Assembly (NCBI GenBank): GCA_030837935.1
Contig: JAUQXU010000079.1
Span: 1 to 6,307 of the forward strand
Source of the DNA: Candidatus Brocadia sp.
Lineage (GTDB): Bacteria; Planctomycetota; Brocadiia; Brocadiales; Brocadiaceae
Length of the DNA: 6,307 nt
Direction of reading: 5' to 3'
In this document: one piece after another, positions 6,031 through 6,307 of the stretch
Position numbering within the stretch: the stretch's first letter is position 1
Layout of the letters: each line of letters opens with the position of its first letter
Notes under the pieces: generated by a model
What the model was told of the DNA's origin: nothing
The model's input: only the letters and a program-made list of their open reading frames with translations
Databases searched by the model: none
Position numbers and translations under genes: made by a program

Positions 6031-6084
6031 ATGAATAACACCATTTCATATACCCCACGACCGTTGCGCATGGTATTAATATGA
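6031..6084 (+). CDS. 17-codon leader ORF coupled to the downstream gene by an ATGA overlap
   Basis: AGGGG (6020-6024) lies 6 bases before ATG 6031, the best Shine-Dalgarno spacing in this part of the window. The peptide is MNNTISYTPRPLRMVLI, and its TGA (6082-6084) overlaps the next ATG (6081-6083). The downstream start has no ribosome site of its own, and its frame closes upstream at TAA 6036-6038 with no other ATG/GTG/TTG between, so translational coupling explains the layout well. It may be a leader peptide or merely a translation-initiation relay. The alternative is a frameshifted true N-terminus. Confidence 0.45.
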   Translation: MNNTISYTPRPLRMVLI

Positions 6085-6307
6085 TACAAGAGCGATTTTC
6101 AAAAAAATTTGGATACTCAACTCAGGAAAAAGAGATAGCGATTCGAGAGGATGCACATCAAGGACTTAGAGAATTTATAATTCAAACATTATACGAATTT
6201 GGCTACCAGCCATCTCAAATTAGACAGACAAGTTGCAGGACTCTTCGACAAGCACCTGACGATAACAACTGGTCAGAATATCCCAATATCGATTATGAGG
6301 TACGAAA
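6081..6307 (+). CDS. AbiJ N-terminal-domain-like protein, partial, runs off the right edge
   Basis: About 75 codons are visible with no stop. The product begins MIQERFSKKFGY, then EIAIREDAHQGLREFIIQTLYEFGYQPSQIR, then CRTLRQAPDDNNWSEYPNIDYEVR. The pattern of a short RFS..GY opening, an I-x-I-R-E-D strand, a helix beginning LR, and a later NWSEYPNI..EV block resembles N-terminal domains of abortive-infection AbiJ-type proteins (AbiJ_NTD4 group). This is recalled by pattern and not verified. Such proteins usually carry a C-terminal HEPN RNase-type or other effector domain, which would lie beyond the window. Initiation is probably coupled to the 17-codon ORF it overlaps. Its place after a nuclease-like gene supports, but does not prove, a defence role. 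Confidence 0.5.
   Translation, partial: MIQERFSKKFGYSTQEKEIAIREDAHQGLREFIIQTLYEFGYQPSQIRQTSCRTLRQAPDDNNWSEYPNIDYEVR

Overview
This is a bacterial chromosomal window with dense, one-directional coding; every supported gene lies on the + strand. The first two thirds is a protein quality-control block, and the last third looks like a more AT-rich accessory or defence-type block. The taxon cannot be fixed from sequence alone. The GroEL tail ends GGYGGYGDMY rather than in the usual GGM-rich repeat. Small dispersed-looking palindromes (CCACGAAAGACACGAAA-type, ACCACAGATAAA-type, TCCCCGA/TCGGGGA hairpins) recall environmental Gram-negative genomes such as anammox Planctomycetota, but this is a weak impression from memory.

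Region 1 (2-604) is the 3' end of groEL, open at the left edge. Region 2 (605-1170) is about 570 bases without a convincing gene. It contains a 15-bp perfect inverted repeat, a very strong extended-palindrome terminator, a sigma70-like promoter candidate and two GC-rich hairpins in the leader of the next gene. Region 3 (1171-4105) is an hsp20-lon pair separated by 37 bases, probably co-transcribed. Together these encode a refolding chamber (GroEL), a holdase (Hsp20) and an ATP-dependent protease (Lon).

Region 4 (4157-4637) is a type II toxin-antitoxin pair with an 8-base overlap, starting 51 bases after lon with no visible terminator between. A 43-codon ORF of unknown status follows. Region 5 (4772-4903) holds a 21-nt-arm imperfect palindrome. 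Region 6 (4904-5941) encodes a 345-aa protein with a PD-(D/E)xK nuclease-like N-terminus (type I restriction HsdR N-terminal style), a long coiled coil, a Pro-rich linker and a C-terminal DUF4357-like domain. Region 7 (6031 to the right edge) has a 17-codon leader ORF with a good Shine-Dalgarno. It overlaps by ATGA the start of a partial gene whose N-terminus resembles AbiJ N-terminal-domain proteins.

The most interesting parts are the nuclease-coiled-coil-DUF4357 protein with its coupled AbiJ-like neighbour, which may be a small uncharacterised defence module beside a toxin-antitoxin pair and lon, and the structured leader of the small heat-shock gene.
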